Positions 26,269 through 49,051 of a stretch of 64,000 nucleotides of DNA are shown here, in pieces; positions within the stretch are counted from its first letter, which is position 1, and every line of letters starts with the position of its first letter. Location of the stretch: positions 1,612,001 through 1,676,000 of the forward strand of contig NC_051108.1 in assembly GCF_901709675.1 (NCBI RefSeq), given 5' to 3'. Position numbers and translations under genes: made by a program. Source of the DNA: Syngnathus acus (lineage: Eukaryota; Chordata; Actinopteri; Syngnathiformes; Syngnathidae). Below the pieces are notes generated by a model, which was not told the origin of the DNA, searched no databases, and saw nothing but the letters and a program-made list of their open reading frames with translations.

Positions 26269-26282
26269 CCAGTAGAGGGCAC
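26269..26282 (+). promoter_or_regulatory. Perfect CTCF core motif (forward)
   Basis: CCAGTAGAGGGCAC matches every position of the CTCF core CCASYAGRKGGCRS. It sits inside a 9 bp perfect inverted repeat (GTAGTGCCC and GGGCACTAC) between the convergent ends of ccnk and ccdc85c. Confidence 0.6.
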
Positions 26283-26499
26283 TACAGTAGCTCATATCAA
26301 AAAGGTAAGACGTCTGCTATCCTTGGCGGCACCTGTGCTTGAACCCACGCAGCGTCGGTACCTTCTGCCCACAACCCAATGTCAATTGACCGTAACACTG
26401 TGGGAAAGTTCAAATCTCATACTCAATACTTAGTGTCATGGATCGTATTCTGATGGGTGTTTTTTTTTTGTTGTTGTTTTTTTTTTTTTTTTCCCCCCC

Positions 26500-26566
26500 C
26501 CAATGTTTTACCAGGTAAAGCAATTGAGGAAAATGTTCTCAATTGATTTCCCTGGTAAAACATTGG
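26500..26566. repeat. Long hairpin in ccdc85c 3' untranslated region
   Basis: Arms of 29 nt at 26500-26528 and 26538-26566 are inverted complements with two mismatches, separated by a 9 nt loop. In the ccdc85c transcript it starts 38 nt after the stop codon and would form an almost perfect RNA stem. The arm (containing TTTTACCAGG and CAATTGAG) resembles, from memory, the end of a common teleost interspersed repeat, so two inverted insertions are one explanation. Confidence 0.75.
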
Positions 26567-26604
26567 CGGCCACCCCTGGTGCTGTCACCGGCTACAAGCT
26601 GGCA

Positions 26605-40314
<13,710 letters not shown>

Positions 40315-40842
40315 TCAACCCAGCCTCAACTGCGGAATAGTGTTAAAACTCATTGTGGAGGTAGCAAAATGTCCAAAGTAAACTGCAAGAATGCAAAGAG
40401 TTAACCATGAAACATTCCGTCGCTGAGCAATTAACGCCCGAGCGGTGTCACCGAGCCCCGGACGGACATCGCGCCAAACCAAACCGAACTGCAACGCCGA
40501 GCTGAACAAGCGAGACAGCGGACGAGAGCCAAGAGCCAGGTTGGTTTCGCTTGAACGTTCCAGTCGAACAATTCGAAAAGAGGAGTCCTACTTCGGCTCG
40601 AGTCGCCAAATGCCCTGCTGCAACCGACTGCTAAGCCTCTTTAGCGGGATTGGAGCCTCACAGGAGCGGCTGGAATTAGCGGCGGTGGTGATGATGGTGC
40701 TCCCCCCCTCCCCTCGGCCAAACATTGGACTTCGAACGCGGCCAATCAAGCCGAGGGAGGGGAGCGCAGGGAGGAGGGGAGCGCAGGGAGGAGGACAGAG
40801 CAGGGAGGGGCTGGGCGCAGGTAGAAAATCAGCGCAGCCGAG

Positions 40843-40852
40843 TCTCGCGAGA
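40843..40852. promoter_or_regulatory. TCTCGCGAGA promoter palindrome 1
   Basis: This is a perfect 10 bp TCTCGCGAGA palindrome, the element bound by BANP at CpG-island promoters. It is 574 bp upstream of the ccdc85c start codon, at the end of the GC-rich block. Confidence 0.6.
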
Positions 40853-41067
40853 TTTGCTCTTTTAAAGTGGCAGTACGTCACGGTTGTAAACACGACACCT
40901 TGAACGCGTTGCTACGAGACGTCAACGCGTCAGCCATGTTGGATGTGCAAGATCTGTCTTAAACCAAAATACTCTACCACGCGCATAAAGTTAATGGGTC
41001 TCATTAGATTCTATATTTTGAATGCATTCAGTGAGGGGGGCGCAGGTTGAAAAGAAACGCATGTGAC

Positions 41068-41077
41068 TCTCGCGAGA
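41068..41077. promoter_or_regulatory. TCTCGCGAGA promoter palindrome 2
   Basis: This is a second perfect copy, 225 bp from the first. It is followed within about 70 bp by a plus-strand splice donor, as expected for the first exon of a divergent transcript. Confidence 0.55.
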
Positions 41078-41672
41078 TTGAATCTCTTCCAGTCCTTCAC
41101 AATCACAGACGATTCTTGTGGTGGTACGCTGGCTCTCTCTAACGGTAAGCACAAGAATCACAAGAATCAACGAATATGATGTCCAAATTTAAAACGATTT
41201 AGTTAATTGAGACAGATTTAATACTTAACATTAATATTGTATTGCATTTGATGCTTACCTATATTATTATAGTCGACAAAGCTCAACGTTGCTCGATTCA
41301 CTTTGTTATTAGTGTGGCTGTGTCAGGACGAACTATGGTTTTCTAAATGAGCTCCGCCTCTAGATGTGTAGTGCACCATTTGGCCACAAGAGGACAGCAA
41401 AGGATGACATTTTATCCTTGACAATGGGCGCGTGCTAGTCTTCCAACTTTATATGATGTAATGCACAAACTTACCAAAAGATACAACATAGTATATTTAA
41501 TACAATAATTTAAAATAAGTATAGAATGTACGTACAGTTGTTATTTTACAAAAGGGTAAGATCAACTTTGTTCAGGTGATGTTTGTATGAGTAAAATTTA
41601 AAAAATAAATAAAAAAAACACTTTTGAGCCATTGTTGTTGTGATTATGGTAGCAGCTTACAGTGTTGTTTGT

Positions 41673-43832
41673 TCAAAGTCGGGTCTGGCAGGAAACTTTG
41701 CCAGTTGGGAAAGCCGTTGCCATGGCAACGGCTTCCTTGTCGTGTTGGTCGTCCTCGGCTTTGGTGGGGTTCTTGTGCTCGTGGTACTCCACCACCGGGT
41801 AGGTGACGGCGGTCAGCAGCAGCATTGCCAGCAGGATGTACAGTTTGTACTCCAGACACAAGAAGGTGCTGTATGCAAACGCAATCACAAAGCCCAGAGA
41901 TTCCCACATGCGGTAGTTGGCGAAGGCCGCCTCCTTCTCGGCGGGGAATAAGATGCCGTACAGCGCTGCCGCGACAACAGAGACAAAAGCAACAATGAAT
42001 ACGAAAAAAAAAAAAAAGTCACCAATTTTTGTTGCATCTCCTGACCGTTGGTCTGCGTCTGCCAAATGGCGTCCGCCATTCCCCACAGGGCGGGATACAC
42101 AAAGAAGACAACCAACTGGTCAGGATGAGGCCTCCAGTACAACAACCCAATGATGCATGAGAAGTTCGCCACCGCCGCTAAAAGGAATTTCAACACAAAA
42201 CATTATGGATTGTCGATAGAAAACAGCAATAGGCGCGACAGAGGCGGGACTTTTACCCAGTAAGAATAGCGCCGCCCTGCCGGTGTAGCGAGCCAGTCGT
42301 CCAAAAAGGAAGGAGCAAAGGGAATTAGATGCCCCGAAACACATCATCACAAAGCCCACGTAGTGAATACCCAAGGCGCACGTCACGTAGTTCTGAAAAC
42401 AACACGACATTTATTACATCATCGACGGTGATAAAGGACAAATAGCAGTGCAAGCTCACCTTGGTGTACTCGCCGGCGAGGAAGCTCTGCTCAAAGCCGC
42501 TGTACATGGTGAGCGGGATGAGGATGAGCATCCGCCAGTCCTTCAGAAGACGGAAAGTGGCCAGGAAGGTGTGGCAGAAAGGCTCGCCGCTGCCGCGGAA
42601 ACGACTGGCCCGCTCCTGGTCGATGTTGTCCAGGAACACGGCCACGATCAGCATGGCCAGCACGCCGACGCCAATGTAGCATCCGACCAGGGTCCACACC
42701 AGTTTCTGCTCCGGCCTGCTGGTGGTGCTGTTCGAGGGGATCGTCAGGCCGCAGTCTGCGGCCCCGCAACCCCGGAGCTGCTCTTCCGAAATGTCGGCTG
42801 CCAACACATCATTGACACCTCAGCCACATTTTCATCATTCAAACTGCTCCTGGTAGGTGCAGTGGTTACCTATGTTAGTGTCCTGCCCGAAGATGAGAGA
42901 GGACATGAGGTTCCCCCACACGGCCGACGACTGAAAGATGAAGAAGAAGATGCCAAAGTACTGGTTGATGACGTCCGAACCCTTCTTGCCCTCCACGGCC
43001 GCCTGCTTGTTGCCCGAGATGGTGAGATAGGTACACTTGGCCGACCACAGAGGGGAGCCCCCCAAGCCCAAGATCACAGAGGTGGGGATAAGCGTGTACC
43101 TGAGGAATCATCACAATTTTCAAAAAGTGCCAATGTCCTCCCAAAGCGACGCAAGCAGAGGCGAGCACGTCAACTGCACGTGGTCCTCACCATCCCGGGT
43201 AGAGGTTCCCGAAGGAGTAGGAGACGTAACAAGCCATGGTGGCCACGATGGTCCACTTGCAGCCCAGGTTCTTGATCATGATGGGAGGCAGGAACATGGA
43301 GGAGATGATGATGGACGCATAGATGACGCTCAGAGATGTCACACCCATGCCCTCCTCCGCATTCAGGCTGCTCTGAAGAGGGAAGCCGCATAACATGATG
43401 TATCTTTAAAAATCAAATGTGGCCCTTGGACACAAAACGCAAACATCTTGACTCGCCCTCAACATTACTCTCATTGTGGCTTGTAAACATTGGTAGGATT
43501 ACACAATGGTAATAAAGAAATATCAGACATTTCATTGAACAGAGATGAACCATGACAGCAATACAAAACTGATTTAGAATTCAAATAAAGCTAAAAAGTA
43601 GATTTGTCAGTGTGTGAGAAAACAGAACAAAATTTTAGGAAGACAAATGTTTTCATTGAAAATTAAAAACATGGATTATGAAAATGAAGAACATACAAGA
43701 CAAAATGAGCCAAGATAATACAAGTTGAGCTTGTATTTTTACCTGGAGGCTCTGCAGTCCACCATACGCCGTGAAGAGCGACAGAAAGCCCAGCGACACC
43801 ACCAGCACATTCTTAAAGTTGCGGCTGACCAT
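41673..43832 (-). CDS. unc93a: UNC93A, MFS-like multipass membrane protein
   Basis: UNC93A belongs to the UNC-93 branch of the major facilitator superfamily. Its transport role is unsettled. Coding exons: 43743-43832, 43191-43372, 42870-43099, 42460-42797, 42257-42392, 42046-42177 and 41673-41965. Phases agree throughout, giving 466 residues (human 457). The start MVSRNFKNVLVVSLGF, then FTAYGGLQSLQ, matches the family N-terminus. Further matches are ATMACYVSYSFGNLY, GSPLWSAKCTYLTISGN, NQYFGIFFFIFQSSAVWGNL, ALWGMADAIWQTQTN and EAAFANYRMWESLGFVIAF. Hydrophobic segments recur along the chain, with a luminal-type loop carrying Cys residues and an N-S-T glycosylation sequon at about residue 190. 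The exon 6 donor is GTCAGG. Any 5' non-coding exon was not located. Confidence 0.95.
43373..43742. other. unc93a: unc93a intron 1
   Basis: This 370 bp AT-rich intron lies between the first two unc93a coding exons. I see nothing else in it. Confidence 0.8.
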
Positions 43833-44533
43833 GGTTGCACTTCCAATACCCAAACAAAAAAAAGAAAAATATTTTTCGAACAAACTCTCACAACTTGCTG
43901 ATGGTGGTGACTCCTGAGAAACAAACGGCTGTCGACTAGAAGAAACTTTCTGATGAATACTCTTTTACTGGCAAGAACAAAGTGCAACCACATGCGCGCG
44001 CACCCACACACTTATCTTTCATCCTCATATAATTATTTCACAGTATAATGCATCAGAATTTTTGTGATGAGCACTTGTTTTATAACTACTGATACCAGGA
44101 ACTCACTATTGCATTGTCATACACCCACACACACAATCACACACACACAGGCTTATCTTTGGTCTTCATGTCAATATTTGACAATATGACGCATTAAAAA
44201 GTTGATGCAAACTCACAACACATCTTGGGAGTGTTGGGAATAACTCCCAAGGTAGTTTCCACGTGATTCTATTATTACTATGTCCGCTGGGCCCCAAATT
44301 CTGCAATTGAAACCGAATATGTGACAGGTGCCAGTACACGACAAAATGGGACTTAGAAAAAAGCAAAGGGACTCACAGGGATCACGGACATATATGAACT
44401 CACAATGCTGTTTACTTGCCACACAAGAGACCTCGCGGTTGGAGCCAGAGGGCGGCCATTTTACGTTGCCACCGATGGTTAAACGGGGGAACACTCAGAG
44501 TGATTAATGCCCATTAGTGTTGGCTCGTCCGTG

Positions 44534-44680
44534 AACGATTCGTTCAAAGGAACGATAGTGAACGAATCACTTCTTTAAGTGATTCGTTCTTCTTTAACTT
44601 TCATATAACGATTCGTTCAAAAGAACGATAGTGAACGAATCACTTCTTTAAGTGATTCGTTCTTTTTTAACTTTCATATA
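44534..44680. repeat. Tandem 73 bp repeat with embedded palindromes
   Basis: Two adjacent copies of a 73 bp unit start at 44534 and 44607 and differ at about two bases. Each contains a perfect 13 bp inverted repeat with a 4 bp spacer (44560-44589 and 44633-44662; arm GAACGAATCACTT) and the word AACGATTCGTT, which recurs at 44748-44775. The surroundings repeat TAATGCCCAT near 44507, 44702 and 44840. This may be part of a hAT-like non-autonomous element, but clean ends were not found. Confidence 0.7.
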
Positions 44681-45279
44681 ACTTCAACCAGTAAGTGTCA
44701 GTAATGCCCATTGAAGTGTGTGTGTGTGTGTGGGGGGGGGGGGGGGACGATTCGTTGAACGATTCGTTTGAACGACTCTTTTGAGTGAAATGATTCTAAA
44801 GATTCAGTTCACTTAAAAGAACCGGAATACACATACCTAATGCCCATCCCTGGCGTAGATGTAATGCTATCTCGACGTCATGGTTACACACAGCAGCCGT
44901 GGTAAAGGCCAAAGGTTTATGGAGAGTTATTCTAAGGGCGTTGACTTCTCGAGTTTACAACCACGCTGTTTGTTGTTTACAAAACACACGCTGTCGCTAA
45001 CAAGTTGAATTAGGGCTGATGGTTTCAAAGTTGGGTTTCTAGGCAGGTTATGCGTTTCAAAGTTGATTTAGTTTCAAGAGAGAATTAATTTTTTTTAAAC
45101 TACATTACATTTTTATCTTTTAACAATACACTAGGGGTCGCTGTTGACCTATAATGTATGTTAAAAAATATTTCAAGTGTGCAGTGCAATACATAGAGAA
45201 AGCAAATGAGTCATGAGATTTTTTGCCTTTGAGTCGAAAGAAAGGCTGGGACGTGAATTTGTATAAAAAATATAACAAT

Positions 45280-45285
45280 TTTATT
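45280..45285 (-). terminator. ccn2: Poly(A) signal, probable ccn2 3' end
   Basis: The plus-strand TTTATT reads AATAAA in the ccn2 direction, giving a 3' untranslated region of about 0.7 kb, normal for CTGF genes. Confidence 0.55.
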
Positions 45286-45980
45286 TCCAGCTACAAAGCG
45301 AAACATGTAACAATTTGTCACATTGCTCAATAAAATATTAAAAAATACTGTCGTCCAAACAAAACAAAACAAAATCAACAACAAAAAACCCACTATTGAT
45401 ACATTTTGGAAAAAGCACACAACAAATACAGCTTTTAAATTAACTTACACTGTACAAATATATACACCATTTACACGTTTCTGCTTGGAATGAACTAACA
45501 ATTCTTCCAGTCTAGTAATCCTTCTCAGTGCCGTGGTCACTCACGCCCACTTGCGTCCGGACGGAAACGCTGACCTTTGGACAGGGCCCACATTGAGGCC
45601 TGTGCTAACACACACACACACACACACTCACACAAACACACACACGAAGGGGAACAGTAGCCCGGCTGTGGTGGGCTGCATTCACCTGTCTGGGCGGGGG
45701 AGTCATTACCCGCCTCATTGAGAGGGGAGGTCAAGAATAAAAAAATAAAAAAATGGACGGGGCGTGTTGTCCACATTATTACTAGTGCGGGAATCTCTCC
45801 CAGGGGCAGCAAAGTGCACCAAGCCGCACGCACAAATACACGCGACACCAAAAGTGGGCGTGGCTACTCTGACAAAGCAAGCACAAAAACAAGGCTTGTG
45901 TATATACGAAGGGAGCTGCGAGATGAGTTCTGTTTTCAAGTGACAAAGCGGGCGTGGGCCCTTTCCCGGCCGGGCCTCCC

Positions 45981-47503
45981 TCACGCCATGTCGCCCATCA
46001 TCTTCTTGTAGTAGACGGACTCAAAGATGTCGTTCTCACCGGGGCAGTTGTGGTGGCAGGCGCACGATTTGATGAACATCATGTGCTTCTTCATGACCTG
46101 TCCGTCAGGGCACTTGAACTCCATGGGCAGCGTGGTGGTTCGGTGGGGGGTGCAGCAGCGGCCGTCCAGGCACACGCCGCAGAACTTGGGGCGGTACGAC
46201 TTGGTGGTGGTGCAGCCCGAGATCTCAAACTTCATGGGCTTGGACAGGCGAGGTGTGCGGATGCACTTTTTCCCTTTCTGAGAAAGCAAGAAAAATATAT
46301 TCAATTTGGAATCAATGTTGACATGACTGACTCATTTGTTTAAAGGTTGCAAAAAATCACAAAGATGGCCTTTGGAATGGAGTACTGACCCGGATGCTCT
46401 GCTCCAGATGGGACTCGCAGGGGCGCACCATACACAAGCGGCTTTGCTTCTCCAGGCGGCACTCGCGATTGTCGTTGGTGACACGGGTGGAGACGCCCAA
46501 GCCGCATGTCTTGGAGCAGGCGCTCCATTCGGTGGTCTGAACCAAGCAGTTCTCCCTCATCATGGACGGATCGGGACCGTAGGTCTCCTCTTCGCGGTAA
46601 GCTGCTCGCAACCAAACAGGAGGCAAAACAGCCAGATTAGCTGACGGCGCGCAAACAGGAAGCGGCTCAGGCGGGATCGGATCAACCGAGACTCACCGGG
46701 TAAGACGGAGCCCATGAAGGTGTTTGTGTGCTGCGGGGCATCGCACACCCACTCCTCGCAACACTTGCCGGGCACCTTGACGCGTCTGGGCGCCGGGCAG
46801 TCGGGGCTGGGCAGGCGCACGTTCATGGAGCACAGGGGCACGCAGCCCACTGCCCCGTCCAGGCAGGTGCACTGGTACTTGCAGCTGCTCTGGAAGCTCT
46901 CGCCGCTTCTATACACCATTCCTCCAAACACGCAGGTGGCGCCCTCTCGTGCTGCAAACGCAAACATCATCCCATTGGTCAAATAAAACATGGCAAAAGG
47001 CAAGTCGAATAAATTGAAGGTTGGCATAGAAAAGTCGAATCAACTTAAAATGGGGTCATTTGGACCTGCCACACTTAAAAAACTTTTGTACATCATCTTC
47101 TCGAGTTGCTCACAGTGCAGCTTGATAAGCTCGTCTCACCTGTGCACACTCCGATGCGTCGATTGATGGGCGAGCCAAAGTCACAGTAGAGGCCCTTGTG
47201 GGTGTCGCAGGCGTCCCTCTCGGTGCACAGCTCTCCCATCTGCTTGGCGCACACCCGGCAGCAGCCGCAGCCGTCGGGCACCAGGCTCACGCCGGGGGCG
47301 CACTCGGGGGGCGTGGAGGGGCACGAGCACGAGCCGCCGCACTCCTGACCGGCAGCCTGAAGGCGACATACGTGTGTCAAACATACGAACGGTCGAAGGA
47401 ACGAGTGAATGAAAATAGCAAAAGGTCTTACCAGGGTCCAGATCAGGGCGCACACAAAAGGCAGCAATGTCACTTTCTTCATGGCGGGCATCTTGAATGG
47501 CAT
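45981..47503 (-). CDS. ccn2: CCN2 / connective tissue growth factor
   Basis: CCN2 is a secreted, cysteine-rich matricellular protein that binds integrins, heparan sulphate and growth factors. It is a standard YAP/TEAD, SRF and TGF-beta target. Exons: 47432-47503 (signal peptide, [13 protein letters not shown]), 47140-47356 (IGFBP-like, [20 protein letters not shown]), 46697-46951 ([23 protein letters not shown]), 46390-46601 (TSP1, [17 protein letters not shown]) and 45981-46277 (cystine knot, ending [17 protein letters not shown]). One domain per exon is the classic CCN layout. Phases agree and the length is 350 residues (human 349). The start could also be ATG 47491 or 47482, both before the signal peptide core. 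The exon 4 donor is GTCAGT. Whether it is the teleost a or b copy is not decided. Confidence 0.97.
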
Positions 47504-47653
47504 CAAAAGTTTCTTCCTTCAGCTGAGTAAGTCTTCCTTTTTTTCCTTGATCGAGTTGATCTCTTGTCGGCGTCTCCTCGCTTCTGGAGGTAAAAGCTAG
47601 ACTTTAGCTCGGGTCGATCTCGCTCTGAGTTCTAGCGGCAGCGCGCTGCCGCC

Positions 47654-47659
47654 TTTATA
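47654..47659 (-). promoter_or_regulatory. ccn2: ccn2 TATA box
   Basis: TATAAA in the ccn2 direction lies about 150 bp upstream of the start codon within a GC-rich promoter. Mammalian CTGF genes also have a TATA promoter. Transcription should begin near 47625. Confidence 0.85.
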
Positions 47660-47787
47660 GCGCTCGGCCCTCGGCGGAGAAACGTCACCGTCGGGGGAAG
47701 GCGGGAGGCCGGGGGGGCAGCCCTGGACAAACATGGACATACTTGGCATTCTTTCCTGGCTTCCTGACCCCCACTCCAGACATCCCA

Positions 47788-47793
47788 CATTCC
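47788..47793 (+). promoter_or_regulatory. ccn2: TEAD (MCAT) site in ccn2 promoter
   Basis: CATTCC, the TEAD/MCAT core, lies about 130 bp upstream of the TATA box, where the YAP-responsive sites of CTGF promoters are found. A CATTCT variant is nearby at 47747-47752, and a SMAD-type CAGACA overlaps the same block at 47777. Confidence 0.6.
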
Positions 47794-48962
47794 TGCCGTC
47801 TGAACGCAAGGAGGAGGAGGAGGAGGAGGAGGAAGACGACGAGGAGGAGGCTGGGCTAGCCAAACAACAGCCGGCTCACTCTCTCTCTAAACTCTCGCTC
47901 ATCTGGAACAGGAAGTCTGCTCAGAGGAGGCCCGGGACCCCACACTGGGAATTCCTCAAGTCTGACTTCACAAATACAAAGCCTATAAATATGAATTTTC
48001 AAAAGAGGCGGCCACATGAAAAGGCAGAAACGAGCATGAATGAATGAACAAGAAGGGGCGGGGGAGGAAAAACTCGGGGGGGTTTGGAGAACCATCAAAA
48101 AGGTGGACTTGGACTCTAGGACGGTGCGGTTTGCGTCTGGAGGGATTTTTGTCAGCCCGCGTCATGGTTAAGATGGCTGACGTCGTTTTATCATTCCGAC
48201 GCGCTCGCAGGCGGTTTGGGACGTCTGCGCTATCGCTCTGCGGTCCCAATAACGGCTACAGAGAATCTTTGAAGTCTCAGATGAGAGCCATTTCCACTCG
48301 TAGTGGCCGCTAATGATCTCGCCTTGTCCTACTTTTAAAAATGATCAAGGCCTGATGTCATATTTTAACTCACTGGCCGTTACTAATAAAAAGACTCCTT
48401 TCAAAACATTCAAACCAAAACCATAAATAGGATTAACATTCCCGTCCGTACGTGCATGTTTTTTTCCTTTTTACGTGCGGTCCACTTCAAAAGTGCCTCG
48501 TCAGTGTATTAGCTGACAGAAGAAGTATGTTTGGTACAAGATGAACTTTTGGATGTTCTGTTTTTCAGCTCGCCTCAGTCAGGACAATTGGCGGGTCAGG
48601 GAGGAATTTAAGTGAAAATGCAGCCGCGGCGAGGCGAGGCGAGGCGAGGACGTACAGTACAGCGAGGCCGTATTGTCGGGAATAACTTTCCTTGTTCTCG
48701 GCTCACCTGCCTAATGTGCTTTGGTGCGACTTGAGAAGACCAGGTGCAGAGCGTACCCGGGCCAGGTTTAAGTAGTACTTGAGGAAAAAGGCTAGACAGG
48801 GGTTTGTGTATTTTTTTTTTTAGGTGTGGGGTGGGGGGGGATCACACACCAGGCTAGACTCTTATGAAAGACAGGCCTGCTCCGTGGCCAGCCAGCCGAC
48901 CGACCGGCCAGCTAGCACATCGGAAATGAGAGAAAAAAGAAAAAAAGAAACCTGGAGCTGCA

Positions 48963-49051
48963 GGAATGTGTGAGGAGAGCCAGCAGTCAGTCTTGTTACT
49001 ATTTGCAGGAAGCGTTGCCATATAAGGGCGTCTGCTCCTTCCCTAATATGG
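48963..49051. promoter_or_regulatory. ccn2: Candidate ccn2 enhancer: TEAD site plus two CArG boxes
   Basis: GGAATG (TEAD core) at 48963-48968 is followed by two perfect SRF CArG boxes: CCATATAAGG at 49018-49027 and CCTAATATGG at 49042-49051, 24 bp centre to centre. The cluster is 1.3-1.4 kb upstream of the ccn2 TATA box. Mechanically induced ccn2 expression is known to use SRF/MRTF and YAP/TEAD. Assignment to ccn2 is by proximity. Confidence 0.55.

Larger units (their letters stand above)
24240..26604. other. Tail-to-tail 3' regions of ccnk and ccdc85c
   Basis: Both genes converge on this 2.4 kb, so it should be mostly 3' untranslated sequence of one or the other. It contains CTCF-like motifs at 24669-24682 (one mismatch) and 26269-26282 (perfect), a transposon-like element at 24994-25276, a short LINE-tail-like piece at 25597-25635, poly(A) signals for both strands, and a strong hairpin at 26500-26566 next to a T/C homopolymer run (26461-26500). 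No coding exon was found. Confidence 0.75.
43833..45980. other. unc93a 5' flank and ccn2 3' untranslated region
   Basis: From 43833 to about 44520 is the upstream side of unc93a, with short CA words but no clear promoter motif. 44534-44680 holds a tandem palindromic repeat, and 44716-44747 a GT run followed by a G run. About 45280-45980 is the probable ccn2 3' untranslated region, with a Pumilio-type UGUAUAUA (45459-45466, minus strand) and a CA array at 45609-45627. Confidence 0.65.

Noticed and set aside
26320-26400. Second tRNA/SINE-like word (GGGTTCAAGCAC on the minus strand)
   Set aside because: The rest of the sequence does not fold as a tRNA, and no A box was found at the right distance.
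42448-43275. Open frame of 275 codons, plus strand
   Set aside because: It is antisense to unc93a exons 2-4 and crosses their introns; the minus-strand reading is the conserved one.
47733-48047. 104-codon plus-strand frame with a poly-Glu run upstream of ccn2
   Set aside because: The Glu run is the GAG microsatellite of the ccn2 promoter region; no other part looks like protein.
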